From: Streptomyces sp. NRRL B-24484
GTDB lineage: Bacteria; Actinomycetota; Actinomycetes; Streptomycetales; Streptomycetaceae
Direction of reading: 5' to 3'
Assembly: GCF_000717715.1 (NCBI RefSeq)
Contig: NZ_JOAI01000014.1
Span: 86,450 to 150,449 of the forward strand
DNA length: 64,000 nucleotides
Part shown: positions 18,582-26,592 of the stretch, piece after piece
Numbering within the stretch: position 1 is the first letter of the stretch
How the letters are laid out: every line of letters starts with the position of its first letter
Notes under the pieces: generated by a model
Told to the model about the DNA's origin: nothing
The model's database searches: none
Seen by the model: the letters and a program-made list of their open reading frames with translations, nothing else
Made by a program: the position numbers and the translations under genes

Positions 18582-19427
18582 ATGGCTCTCGTACCCGGCA
18601 CCGTGTCCCCCACCCGCAAGGTTCCCGCGCACATCGCGCGCCCGGAGTACGTGGGCAGGCCCGCGCCCGCGCCGTACACCGGCCCGGAGGTGCAGAGCGA
18701 CGAGACGGTCGAGAAGATGCGGATCGCCGGCGGGATCGCCGCCCGGGCGATGGAGGAGGCGGCCAAGCTCATCGCCCCGGGCGTCACCACCGACGAGCTG
18801 GACGCGGTCGCGCACGCCTACATGTGCGACCACGGCGCCTACCCGTCCGACCTCGGCTACCGCGGCTTCCCGAAGTCGATCTGCACCTCGATCAACGAGG
18901 TGATCTGCCACGGCATCCCGGACTCGACGGTCCTTCAGGACGGCGACATCGTCAACATCGACGCCACCGCCTACATCCACGGCGTGCACGGCGACCTGAA
19001 CGCGACCTACCTGTGCGGCAACGTCGACGAGGAGTCCAAGCTGCTCGTCGAGCGGACCCGGGAGGCGCTCGCCCGGGCGATCAAGGCGGTCAGGCCGGGC
19101 CGCCAGATCAACGTCATCGGCCGGGTCATCGAGTCCTACGCGAAGCGCTTCGGCTACGGCGTCGTCCGGGACTTCACCGGACACGGCATCAACACCTCGT
19201 TCCACTCCGGCCTGATCGTCCCGCACTACGACAGCGAGCGGGCCACCGAGGTGATCAAGCCCGGCATGACCTTCACCATCGAGCCGATGCTCACCCTGGG
19301 CTCGTACGACTACGACATCTGGGAGGACGGCTGGACGGTCGTCACCAAGGACCGCAAGCGGACCGCCCAGTTCGAGCACACCCTGGTGGTCACCGCCGAC
19401 GGCGCGGAGATCCTCACGCTGCCGTAG
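18582..19427 (+). CDS. map: Type I methionyl aminopeptidase
   Basis: Removes the initiator methionine from new proteins. The 281-residue length and an N-terminal extension with the motif [15 protein letters not shown] suit actinobacterial type Ic enzymes. Metal ligands are visible in [23 protein letters not shown] (two Asp), [11 protein letters not shown] (His), TFTIEPML (Glu) and QFEHTLVV (Glu). A hairpin terminator follows 18 bp after the stop. Confidence 0.97.
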   Translation: MALVPGTVSPTRKVPAHIARPEYVGRPAPAPYTGPEVQSDETVEKMRIAGGIAARAMEEAAKLIAPGVTTDELDAVAHAYMCDHGAYPSDLGYRGFPKSICTSINEVICHGIPDSTVLQDGDIVNIDATAYIHGVHGDLNATYLCGNVDEESKLLVERTREALARAIKAVRPGRQINVIGRVIESYAKRFGYGVVRDFTGHGINTSFHSGLIVPHYDSERATEVIKPGMTFTIEPMLTLGSYDYDIWEDGWTVVTKDRKRTAQFEHTLVVTADGAEILTLP

Positions 19428-19444
19428 CGGGCACCGGGACGGAC

Positions 19445-19475
19445 GGGGCCGCGGATTTCCGTTATCCGCGGCCCC
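19445..19475 (+). terminator. Terminator hairpin after map
   Basis: A perfect 12-bp stem (19445-19456 with 19464-19475) with a 7-nt loop lies 18 bp after the map stop codon. Confidence 0.7.
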
Positions 19476-19575
19476 CGGTGCGGTCTCCCAGGGCACAGAG
19501 CACCACCCACCCTCGCGCCGCCCGCCCGGCCCTCCCCCGGGCCTCCGGGCGGCACTGCCCCCGGGAGCACCGTCC

Positions 19576-20223
19576 ATGACCCTCGACCGCAGATCCCTCG
19601 GAGCCGTCCTCGCCGCGCTGACCGCCGCCGCCTCGCTGGCCGCCTGCGGACCGGCCGACTCCTCCGGCGGCACGGCGGCCGCCGCCGCCCCCGCGAGCGC
19701 CCCCGCGGCCGCCCTGGACCTGCCTTCGCCGCCGCCGAGCCCGACCCCGGCCGCACCGGCCACCGCGAGCCCCTCCGCGAGCCCGGCCCCCGCCCGTTCG
19801 GCCACCGCGTCCCCCTCCGCCGCCGCGACCAGGCGCGTCTCGCTGGCCGGCTACAACCCGTCCGCGAACGCGCAGAAGGAGATCGACGGGGCCCTCGCCC
19901 AGGCGAAGTCCGACGGCAGGCGGGTGCTGCTCGACTTCGGCACCAACGAGTGCGGCGTCTGCCGGGCCGTCGACGGACTCTTCGCCAAGTCCCGGATCCG
20001 CAGCACCCTGGACGCCTCCTACCACGTGGTGAAGATCGACCTGGAGAACAACCGGACGAACATGGCGATCCTCGGCCGGTACGACAGTTCGCACGGCTTC
20101 AGCACCCCCGTGATCATCGTCGTCGACGCCAGGAACACGGTCGTCACCAACACCAACCGGACGGGCCTGCCGAAGCTCACCGAGACCGGCCTCGACGGCT
20201 TCCTCCGCCAGTGGGCGAAGTGA
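19576..20223 (+). CDS. Thioredoxin-fold lipoprotein
   Basis: A 215-residue exported protein. The lipobox LAAC is near residue 25, followed by a long Ala/Ser/Pro linker (about 30-85). The C-terminal thioredoxin-like domain carries the redox motif CGVC (in GTNECGVCRAVDGLF) and the cis-Pro loop FSTPVIIVVD. It should act in disulfide exchange at the outer face of the membrane. The next gene overlaps its stop and encodes a DsbD-alpha-like lipoprotein, so the two probably form a redox pair. Confidence 0.85.
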   Translation: MTLDRRSLGAVLAALTAAASLAACGPADSSGGTAAAAAPASAPAAALDLPSPPPSPTPAAPATASPSASPAPARSATASPSAAATRRVSLAGYNPSANAQKEIDGALAQAKSDGRRVLLDFGTNECGVCRAVDGLFAKSRIRSTLDASYHVVKIDLENNRTNMAILGRYDSSHGFSTPVIIVVDARNTVVTNTNRTGLPKLTETGLDGFLRQWAK

Positions 20224-20798
20224 CGGCGCCCCGGCCGGCGGGCCGGGTGCGGGCGGCGGTGCTCGCGGCCGGGCTGGCCCTCGGCGCGATCGCCGGCTGC
20301 GCCTCCACGGCACGTCCGGCGCAGGCCCCGTCCTCGGCGCGCTTCACCGAGAACGGCGTCACGGTCGACCTCTCCGTCGACCGGTGGGACGGTTCGGCCG
20401 GCACCCTGACCGCCGTGTTCACCCCCACCGCGGCGGGCTACCACCTCTACAGCCTCGACCTGCCGCCGGGCGGCGTCGACGGCATCGGCCGGCCGATCTC
20501 GCTGCGGCTGCGCGGCGGCCTGGAACAGACCGCGCGGCCCACCACCGGTGCCGCCGTGCACGACCTCCGACTGCCCGGCGGGCTGCCGCCGGTGCCGGTC
20601 TACCCGGACGGCCCGGTCACCGTGACGCTGCCCGTGCACCGCACCCAGGAGGGCCCGGCCACCGTGCTGGTCGGGTACGCCGCCTGCAGCGAGACCAAGG
20701 GCTGCCTGTTCCCGGTGGACGCCCACCCGGTCGAACTGACCGTCGGCGGCGGCTCGGTGCGGTTCGCCGCCGCCGGCCCGGCCACGCCGGGCGACTGA
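20220..20798 (+). CDS. Lipoprotein with DsbD N-terminal-like domain
   Basis: A 192-residue protein starting at GTG 20220, overlapping the upstream stop (GTGA). A signal sequence ends in a lipobox-like IAGC. The mature part is an all-beta domain of the DsbD-alpha type; YAACSETKGCLFP holds the two Cys residues found in that domain. In Gram-negative bacteria DsbD-alpha passes electrons to extracytoplasmic thioredoxin-fold proteins. The upstream CGVC protein is the obvious partner. No membrane DsbD/CcdA subunit is seen nearby, so the electron source is unknown. Confidence 0.75.
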   Translation: MTAPRPAGRVRAAVLAAGLALGAIAGCASTARPAQAPSSARFTENGVTVDLSVDRWDGSAGTLTAVFTPTAAGYHLYSLDLPPGGVDGIGRPISLRLRGGLEQTARPTTGAAVHDLRLPGGLPPVPVYPDGPVTVTLPVHRTQEGPATVLVGYAACSETKGCLFPVDAHPVELTVGGGSVRFAAAGPATPGD

Positions 20799-20814
20799 CC
20801 ACTCCCCTCCCCTC

Positions 20815-20852
20815 CCGGCGGCCGTACCGGCCCCTTCCGGTACGGCCGCCGG
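20815..20852 (+). terminator. Terminator hairpin after the redox lipoprotein pair
   Basis: A perfect 16-bp stem (20815-20830 with 20837-20852) and a 6-nt loop lie 17 bp after the stop of the DsbD-like gene. Confidence 0.75.
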
Positions 20853-20885
20853 CCCGAACGACCCAGTACTCGGACGAACGCACCC

Positions 20886-21980
20886 ATGGACAGACCGATG
20901 CAGCACGCCCACCGGCCGCCCGCGGACGGCGTGCCCGCCCGCAGTTCCCACCGGCCCACCGACCACGTCCGGGCCTCGGTCCTCGGCTACGCGCGCCTGT
21001 GCTGCCCGGACGAGGCCACCGCCCGGCGGCTGGTCGACGAGGCCGCCCGCGGCCTTCCACCGACCGGCACCGCACGGCCGCCCCTGGTGGCCGCCGTCCG
21101 GCACACCGCCGCACGGTGGGCCGACACCGGACGGTCGGCCGACCTCGCGGACGGATTCCGCGCCTGGCTGCACGCCGTCGCCGCCCGCCACCCCGGGCCG
21201 GGCCTCGCCCACGCGCTGGCCGCGGCCGAGCAGGACGCCGCACTGCTGCAGGCCTTCCGCCGACTGCCCGGGCACCGGCAGGAGGAGCTGTGGCAGGGCC
21301 TCGGCCCGGACGGGGACCTGCACCCGCCGGCACCACCCGTCCGGGCCGCGCTGTTCGACACCTACCTCCAGGTGTACGCGGCCGGCGTCCCGGCCCGGGC
21401 CTGCCGCCAGCTGGTCGCCCGGCTCGGCGACACCGTCCGCCGCGGCACGGCGACGGAGGACGGACTCGCGGACCACCTCGACCGGTGCGGGCAGTGCCGC
21501 ACGGCCCGCACCGAACTCGGCGCCGTACGGGACTGGCACCGGCCCGTCCTGCTCCCCGCCCTGCTGCTGTGGACGGGCGGAGCGCCGGTCTCCCTGCCCC
21601 CCGGGCCGGTCCCGCCGCCGAGCGCCGCAGCACCGACGGGGCCGGCCCCTCGGCGCACCGTGGCCGCCGGAGCCGTCGCACTGATCATTTTCCTGGCCCT
21701 GGCCGCCGCGGTGGCCGCCCGGCCGGGTCACCCGCCGGCACCGGCCGCCGCCGTCCCCGTGTCGACCACCGGCGAACCGGCGCCGACGCCGCCCTCCCCG
21801 TCCGCGTCCGCACCGCCGTCTCCCGCACCCACCACCGTCCGCCCGGTCGCACCGCCGCCGACCAGCCCCGCGCCCATGCCGACACCCACACCTTCACCCT
21901 CACCCAGTCGGACCACCCCGCCCCCGGTCCCCACGCCCACCCCGGTGGTCACCGTGACCGTCACCCTCGACGAGCCGTGA
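20886..21980 (+). CDS. Membrane protein with anti-sigma-like zinc motif and Pro-rich tail
   Basis: A 364-residue protein. The N-terminal half is helical and resembles sigma-factor region 2 weakly (VRASVLGYARLCCPDEATARRLVDEA). HLDRCGQCRTAR near residue 200 looks like the HxxxCxxC zinc site of zf-HC2 anti-sigma factors. One membrane helix (AVALIIFLALAAAVAARPG, about 260-280) is followed by an extracellular Pro/Ser/Thr-rich tail of about 80 residues. No partner sigma gene is adjacent. The start at 20886 lacks a strong ribosome site; ATG 20898 is the alternative. The role is uncertain. Confidence 0.7.
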   Translation: MDRPMQHAHRPPADGVPARSSHRPTDHVRASVLGYARLCCPDEATARRLVDEAARGLPPTGTARPPLVAAVRHTAARWADTGRSADLADGFRAWLHAVAARHPGPGLAHALAAAEQDAALLQAFRRLPGHRQEELWQGLGPDGDLHPPAPPVRAALFDTYLQVYAAGVPARACRQLVARLGDTVRRGTATEDGLADHLDRCGQCRTARTELGAVRDWHRPVLLPALLLWTGGAPVSLPPGPVPPPSAAAPTGPAPRRTVAAGAVALIIFLALAAAVAARPGHPPAPAAAVPVSTTGEPAPTPPSPSASAPPSPAPTTVRPVAPPPTSPAPMPTPTPSPSPSRTTPPPVPTPTPVVTVTVTLDEP

Positions 21981-22118
21981 CCCACCCCACGCCCGGCCGC
22001 CCGGTCACCCGACCCGCGGTCGCCACCGCCCCGCCCCCGTCGGCACCACCCGCAGGCGGACCCGCCGGGGCAGCCGCAGGCTGGAGGTGGAACACGGGCC
22101 GACGGCGAGGTGTGGTCG

Positions 22119-22559
22119 ATGGACGAGGCGCAGGGACTCGAACGGGTCTCCGAGCGGGCCGCTCAGGCGGCCCAGCACGTGGAGGCGGTGCGGCAGCAGT
22201 CCGGTGAGGAGCTGCGGCAGACCCTGGCGGGGGCGAGGGAGGAGGCCGGCCGGCGCGGCGGGTCGCCGCGGGAGCCCGCGGCCGACGCCGAGGAGCACGC
22301 GGGCCCGACCTGGCACCACCTCCGCGAGAGCTGGCACCGGCACGTCGGCTCGGCACGGGAGCGGGCGTCGGAGCGCGAGGCCCGGCACGACGTCGGAGTG
22401 GCCCGGCGGGAGGCCGACTACGCCGAGCGCTACGCACTGGAGGCCGTCGACTTCGCCCTGGAGGCGGTCGACGAGGCCGAGTACGCGGCGCTGCGCGCGC
22501 TGGAGGCCCGGTTGGAGGCCGAGGAGGCGGCGGGCCTGGGCGGCCCGCCCGAGCCGTAG
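22119..22559 (+). CDS. Coiled-coil hypothetical protein
   Basis: A strongly charged, helical protein of about 146 residues, rich in Glu, Ala and Arg. It has heptad-like patterns throughout, such as YAERYALEAVDFALEAVDEAEYAALRALEARLEAEEA. No signal peptide or domain is recognised. ATG 22119 is used; GTG 22110 is an alternative that adds MWS. It converges with a minus-strand gene 74 bp away. Confidence 0.6.
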   Translation: MDEAQGLERVSERAAQAAQHVEAVRQQSGEELRQTLAGAREEAGRRGGSPREPAADAEEHAGPTWHHLRESWHRHVGSARERASEREARHDVGVARREADYAERYALEAVDFALEAVDEAEYAALRALEARLEAEEAAGLGGPPEP

Positions 22560-22633
22560 GCGCACCGCACCGCGCGGCCTGCCGGGAGGGTCGACCCGTC
22601 CGGGAGGTCGGCCCGTGCGGTGTGATCGGCCCG

Positions 22634-23332
22634 CTAGCCGATCAGCCACTGCTCCTCGGCGACGGCGCCGACCTCGGTGCAGGCGTCGGTCAGCACGTCC
22701 AGCACCCGCAGCGGGTCCGGCAGCGGCTGGTCCGGGCCGCACAGCCAGCGCACCTCGGAGCCGTCCGGCAGGGCGGCGGGCGGCAGCAGCGTGTAGGAGC
22801 CGCGGCAGTGCCAACGCAGGCCGGGGTGTTCGGACATGGTGTCCGGGGTGGAGTCGAGGGCGCTCGTCCACCACTCGTCCTCGTCGGCGGGGGTGCCGCG
22901 GGTGGCGGTGAAGAACAGGTACCGGTCGTCGCCGACCGCTGCGACGGGGCCGCGGACGCCGCGCTCCTCCAGCCGCTCCAGCGCGAGTCTGCCCGCCTCG
23001 GCGGGGACGTCGAGCACGTCGTGGGCGCGGCCGGTGGCGGTGACGAAGTTGGCCTGCGGGTCGCGGGCGAGCCAGCGTGCCAGCTGCTCGGCGTCGGTGG
23101 TCGCCTGGGTCTGCCAGGCGAAGGACACGGGGTGCTGCGCCGGCGCCGGACAGCCGACCCGGTCGCAGGAGCACCGGTGTCCCGCCGGGTGGGCCGCGGG
23201 TGCCAGCGGGAAGCCCGCGCGCACCGCGCCCAGCAGCAGATCCAGCCTCGCGGCCGCCTCCCCGCCCGTGACCGGACGGTCCTGCCGCCGCTCACGCCGC
23301 CACCAGGTCGTCCACCTGCTGCTGGCTTCCAT
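22634..23332 (-). CDS. Bifunctional DNA primase/polymerase N-terminal domain protein
   Basis: A 232-residue stand-alone prim-pol-like protein. Family features are AHPAGHRCSCDRVGCPAPAQHPV near residues 48-70, QTQATTDAEQLARWLARDPQANFVTATG, DVLDVPAEAG with the catalytic Asp pattern, and the C-terminal LPDGSEVRWLCGPD. Related domains sit at the N-terminus of phage and plasmid primases; chromosomal stand-alone copies occur widely in Streptomyces with unknown function. The ATG at 23332 has GGAG upstream and overlaps the end of a possible small gene. Confidence 0.8.
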   Translation of the reverse strand: MEASSRWTTWWRRERRQDRPVTGGEAAARLDLLLGAVRAGFPLAPAAHPAGHRCSCDRVGCPAPAQHPVSFAWQTQATTDAEQLARWLARDPQANFVTATGRAHDVLDVPAEAGRLALERLEERGVRGPVAAVGDDRYLFFTATRGTPADEDEWWTSALDSTPDTMSEHPGLRWHCRGSYTLLPPAALPDGSEVRWLCGPDQPLPDPLRVLDVLTDACTEVGAVAEEQWLIG

Positions 23333-23546
23333 CGGGCTCCTTCCGCTCTGCCGTGACCTGCCGTGCCTGGTGCGGCACGGCGAACGACGCACCGTCCGAC
23401 GCAACAACGGCAGGTGCCCACTGCTTCCCGGGGCGCCCGTCGGTCGCATCCGCCGCGGCCGCGGCCGGGATCGCCGGGGCGGCCAACGCCCGGGGCACGA
23501 TACGGAGTTCGAGAAGGTACGACTCGGCGGACGGGCGCGACGACAC
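23292..23546 (-). CDS. Possible small protein upstream of the prim-pol gene
   Basis: An 84-codon frame from GTG 23546 with coding-like third-position GC. It overlaps the next gene by 41 bp in another frame. The translation (SYLLELRIVPRALAAPA near the start, QQQVDDLVAA at the end) has no recognised motif. The ribosome site is weak. It occupies most of the 421-bp gap before the next plus-strand gene; otherwise that gap shows nothing. Confidence 0.35.
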   Translation of the reverse strand: MSSRPSAESYLLELRIVPRALAAPAIPAAAAADATDGRPGKQWAPAVVASDGASFAVPHQARQVTAERKEPDGSQQQVDDLVAA

Positions 23547-23753
23547 GCGCCTCGCCCGGCCCGTGCGGGCCCGCGGACCCGGGCCGAACCCGGAGGCGTA
23601 CAGAGCAGGATAAGGGTGCGGACGGCCCCCGAATGACCGGGGGCGGTGCTGCGCCGGTCACACCGGCTCCACACCGCCTCTGCCCAACCTGCACGCCGGG
23701 GCCGCCGACCTGCGCACGCGAGCGCCGGGAGCATCGCGCGTACCCTGGAACGC

Positions 23754-23966
23754 ATGAAGAGCGCGGAGACCGAATTCGTCGGCGGGCCCCTGGACGGCAG
23801 GGTGCTGCCGATCATGCTGGGCTCGTTCTGGACGATCCCGAAGGTCTACCGCGTGCCCGTCCCCGCCCAGGCGGGCCTGCCCGCAGTGACGTTGGTCTAC
23901 CGGCGGTCGAAGGTGGCCGGCCCGAAGGGCTGGCGCTGGCGCTACGAGTACGACGCCGAGGCCTGA
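23754..23966 (+). CDS. Small conserved protein, 70 aa
   Basis: The protein MKSAETEFVGGPLDGRVLPI contains the GGPxDG motif common in short actinobacterial and phage proteins of unknown function. The rest is basic and aromatic (VYRRSKVAGPKGWRWRYEYD). It converges with the PadR gene across a hairpin. Confidence 0.7.
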   Translation: MKSAETEFVGGPLDGRVLPIMLGSFWTIPKVYRVPVPAQAGLPAVTLVYRRSKVAGPKGWRWRYEYDAEA

Positions 23967-24013
23967 GTCCCCCCGGGCGCGCCCCCGGACCCGGAACACG
24001 CCCCCGGACGCGC

Positions 24014-24051
24014 CACCGCCCCGCCGCGGCGGGTGCCGCGACGGGGCGGTG
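24014..24051. terminator. Bidirectional terminator hairpin
   Basis: A 10-bp perfect stem (24014-24023 with 24042-24051) lies between the converging small gene and the PadR gene. Confidence 0.6.
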
Positions 24052-24069
24052 CGGTCGACGGCGGGCCGG

Positions 24070-24783
24070 TCAGACCTGCTCGTCGGCGAGGATGAGGTAC
24101 AGCTTGCGCTTGGCCTCGTTGAGAACGGCGAGGCCCTTGGCCCGCTGCTCCTCCGTACCGGTCAGCATGACCTGGCGGATCGCGTGGTCGACGGCGCCCA
24201 TCGCCGCACCGACCTCCTGGATCGCCTCCCAGTCGACGCCCCGGCCGGCCTCCTCCCACGGGGAATCCGCCCCCGCTTCGGCCTCCGCCCGGCCTGCCTC
24301 GGTGAGCTCGAACAGCTTCTTGCCCGAGGACTCCTGAGCGACGATCAGCCCCTCCTCCTCCAGCAACTGGAGGGTCGGGTACACCGATCCGGGGCTGGGC
24401 CGCCACGCACCGCCGGTGCGCTCGCCGATCTCGGTGATCATCTCGTACCCGTGCATCGGCCGCTCCTTGAGCAGCGCGAGCAGTGAGGCACGGACGTCGC
24501 CACGGCGCGCCCGGCCGCCCCGGCGGCCCGGACCGCGGCCCCAGCCGCCGCCCCGCGGGCCCCGGCCGCCGTGGCCGTGCCCGCCGTGACCGGGGAAGTG
24601 CCCCGGCCCGCCGAAGCCGTGCCCGAAGGGACCGGCCCCCGGCATCCCGGGGCCGCCCGGCGGCACCCCGGGCGGGCCGAACGGCCCGAACGCGAACCGC
24701 CTCTCGAAGCCCTCGCCCGGCATTCCCTCGCCGGGCACCGGCCCGCGGCGGCGTTCCCCTCGGTTTCGCCTTCCTTCACGCAT
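24070..24783 (-). CDS. PadR family transcriptional regulator with Gly/His-rich N-terminus
   Basis: A 237-residue regulator. A PadR winged helix occupies about residues 92-165 (RASLLALLKERPMHGYEMITE, PSPGSVYPTLQLLEEEGL), followed by the helical dimerisation tail. The first 90 residues are a low-complexity Gly/Pro/His/Arg segment (GHGFGGPGHFPGHGGHGHGG), not part of the usual PadR fold; it could bind metal or nucleic acid. ATG 24783 was chosen because further upstream codons are unrelated. A CGATATATCG palindrome about 56 bp upstream is a likely autoregulatory site. No obvious target gene lies beside it. Confidence 0.85.
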   Translation of the reverse strand: MREGRRNRGERRRGPVPGEGMPGEGFERRFAFGPFGPPGVPPGGPGMPGAGPFGHGFGGPGHFPGHGGHGHGGRGPRGGGWGRGPGRRGGRARRGDVRASLLALLKERPMHGYEMITEIGERTGGAWRPSPGSVYPTLQLLEEEGLIVAQESSGKKLFELTEAGRAEAEAGADSPWEEAGRGVDWEAIQEVGAAMGAVDHAIRQVMLTGTEEQRAKGLAVLNEAKRKLYLILADEQV

Positions 24784-24827
24784 GATGCACACCACCCTTC
24801 GTCCGTGATGCCTCCCCCGAAGCATCT

Positions 24828-24848
24828 CGATAACTCGACGATATATCG
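24828..24848 (-). promoter_or_regulatory. Palindromic operator candidate upstream of padR-like gene
   Basis: CGATATATCG at 24839-24848 is a perfect 10-bp palindrome, and CGATA at 24828 pairs with TATCG at 24844. AT-rich palindromes of this kind are usual PadR targets. Confidence 0.55.
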
Positions 24849-25084
24849 GTGACTGTCGCCCGTCAACGGTTTCCGATACTCGCCCGATGTCCTGCGGCAG
24901 GCGACCCGGACCGACTGCCGCCGAAGTCGGACCGGGAGTCGTTCGTGGCAGCGAAGCCGGACCGCCGCAGGTCAGGTCCCGGGACGGTGGCTCACCGGGG
25001 GCCAAGGGGACACGCAAGGGCAGTGGGAAGGGCAACAGCTCACGACGCGCCGATTCGGGGCACCCCAAGGCGGAGGAGAGCCCC

Positions 25085-25876
25085 GTGGGCACAGTGGTCA
25101 TGTACAGATCGGCATCCGTGGACGGCTTCATCGCGGACGAGGACGACCAGCCCGGACCGCTGTTCGACTGGTTGTCCGGAGGTGACATCCCGTTGGACGA
25201 GAGCGGCGTGCCGAAGGTGTCGCAGACGTCCTACGACTACACCCGGCCGTACCGGGACCGGACCGGAGTCACGATCGTCGGCCGCCACGTCTTCGACCTG
25301 ACGGACGGCCGGGACGGGAAGCCGCCGGGCGGGATCGACCACGTGGTCGTCGTGACGCACCGCCCGGAGCCTGAAGGCCGGGACCCCGAGGCGCCGTTCC
25401 ACTTCGTCGACGGCGTCGAGGCGGCGGCGGCCAAGGCACAGGAGCTTGCGGGTGACCGCACGGTCGAGGTCGCCGCCGGCGACGTCGGTGGCCGAGTGCT
25501 TGCCGCGGGCCTGATCGACGAGGTGCGCATGGACGTCGTACCCGTCGTGTTCGGTTCGGGCGAGCGCTGCTTCGGGTCGGTCCACGCGCAGCACCTGCTG
25601 GAGGATCCCGACGTCGCGATCCAGGGCAACCGGGTGCTCCACCTGCGCTGTCGGGTGCGCCGTCGACCGGTGACGGGGCGTCACCAGTGCCGGACCGATG
25701 AGCCTGTGCGCGTCGCTCGTGCGGGAGCGGGGCCGGTTCAGGCCGGCCGCGGGTCCAGTCGCTCGGGCCGGAACTCCGGCCGGTGCAGACGCTCTTCCGC
25801 CGGCTTCCGCGTCAGGGTGATCAGGCCGGCCCACCGCGCCGTCTGCGCGTGGCGGTCGGGCCGGCGCTCGTGGTGA
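25085..25876 (+). CDS. Dihydrofolate reductase / RibD C-terminal family protein, apparent stop-loss extension
   Basis: Residues 1-196 form a DHFR/RibD-like NADPH reductase domain (MYRSASVDGFIADEDDQPG, GVTIVGRHVFDLTDG, VAAGDVGGRVLAAGLIDEVRMD). The substrate is unknown. Homologues that I recall end with RVLHLRYRVRR and a stop. Here the frame continues through CGA where TGA would fit (about 25670) and adds some 67 Arg/Gly-rich residues that resemble no domain. The GTG start at 25085 follows GGAGGAGAG. The extension may be a recent mutation; the core looks intact. Confidence 0.8.
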   Translation: MGTVVMYRSASVDGFIADEDDQPGPLFDWLSGGDIPLDESGVPKVSQTSYDYTRPYRDRTGVTIVGRHVFDLTDGRDGKPPGGIDHVVVVTHRPEPEGRDPEAPFHFVDGVEAAAAKAQELAGDRTVEVAAGDVGGRVLAAGLIDEVRMDVVPVVFGSGERCFGSVHAQHLLEDPDVAIQGNRVLHLRCRVRRRPVTGRHQCRTDEPVRVARAGAGPVQAGRGSSRSGRNSGRCRRSSAGFRVRVIRPAHRAVCAWRSGRRSW

Positions 25877-25935
25877 CGGTCCGGCTGCCGGTCACGGGGA
25901 CCGGCGGCCGGCGCTCGCCACGATCGGCGGACGGG

Positions 25936-26361
25936 TCAGGCAGCGTCCTCCCGCTTCCAGCCCGAGCACGAGTTCATGTCGTACGTCTGGGCGGCGTAGT
26001 CACCGAGGCAGACCCGGTACTCGACCCAACCGGACTCCGGAAGGTCCATGTTGATGTCGAGCCGGGATCCCGCCTTGTAGTGGTTCCAGTCCTTGATCAG
26101 CGTGTCGCCGCGGTCGGACCGGTAGTACATGACCATCACCGAGTAGCCGTCGGAGTTGTTGTCCCAGACCAGCAGATGGTCGCCGTCATGGACGAACGAC
26201 GCCGATCCGTCACAGTAGTTCGGCTCATCGGTGCACAGATCGCCGGCGTGGGGGCCGGGGTAGGTGACGGTGTAGGTGGCGGCGGAGGCGGGGGTGGCCA
26301 CCGCGAGCACGGCCAACATGCCTGCGGCAGCGGCGCCTACGAGCTTGGAGTGCTTCTTCAT
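25936..26361 (-). CDS. Secreted small protein with signal peptide
   Basis: A 141-residue exported protein. The signal peptide MKKHSKLVGAAAAGMLAVLA ends near ATPASA-ATY. The mature part of about 112 residues has four Cys (DLCTDEPNYCD, VCLGDY, NSCSGW), suggesting two disulfides, and a beta-rich composition. It resembles the small secreted proteins of streptomycetes, but I cannot name a family. It stands alone; about 230 bp without a gene lie upstream. Confidence 0.75.
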   Translation of the reverse strand: MKKHSKLVGAAAAGMLAVLAVATPASAATYTVTYPGPHAGDLCTDEPNYCDGSASFVHDGDHLLVWDNNSDGYSVMVMYYRSDRGDTLIKDWNHYKAGSRLDINMDLPESGWVEYRVCLGDYAAQTYDMNSCSGWKREDAA

Positions 26362-26592
26362 GCTGGCGATCCTCGGATTGACGGCGTCGCACCTGCGGCC
26401 GGCGAATGCAACGGCACGGCCGCCGGTGAATCGGGAGTGAACGGATGCTAGCGAAGGAGTTGATCTCTGGCGAGGGTCTGGAGTCGATTCCTGATCATTC
26501 TTCATCGCCGGCGCGGACGGGTGCGCGCCAGGGCGCCCCGGCGACGACCGTGGACGCGGAGGAGCAGCAACGGCTCTGACGGACCGTCGGGA

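Noticed and set aside
18444..19805. Minus-strand frame opposite map
   Set aside because: It mirrors methionine aminopeptidase; only its last 77 codons, from ATG 18446, form a plausible gene.
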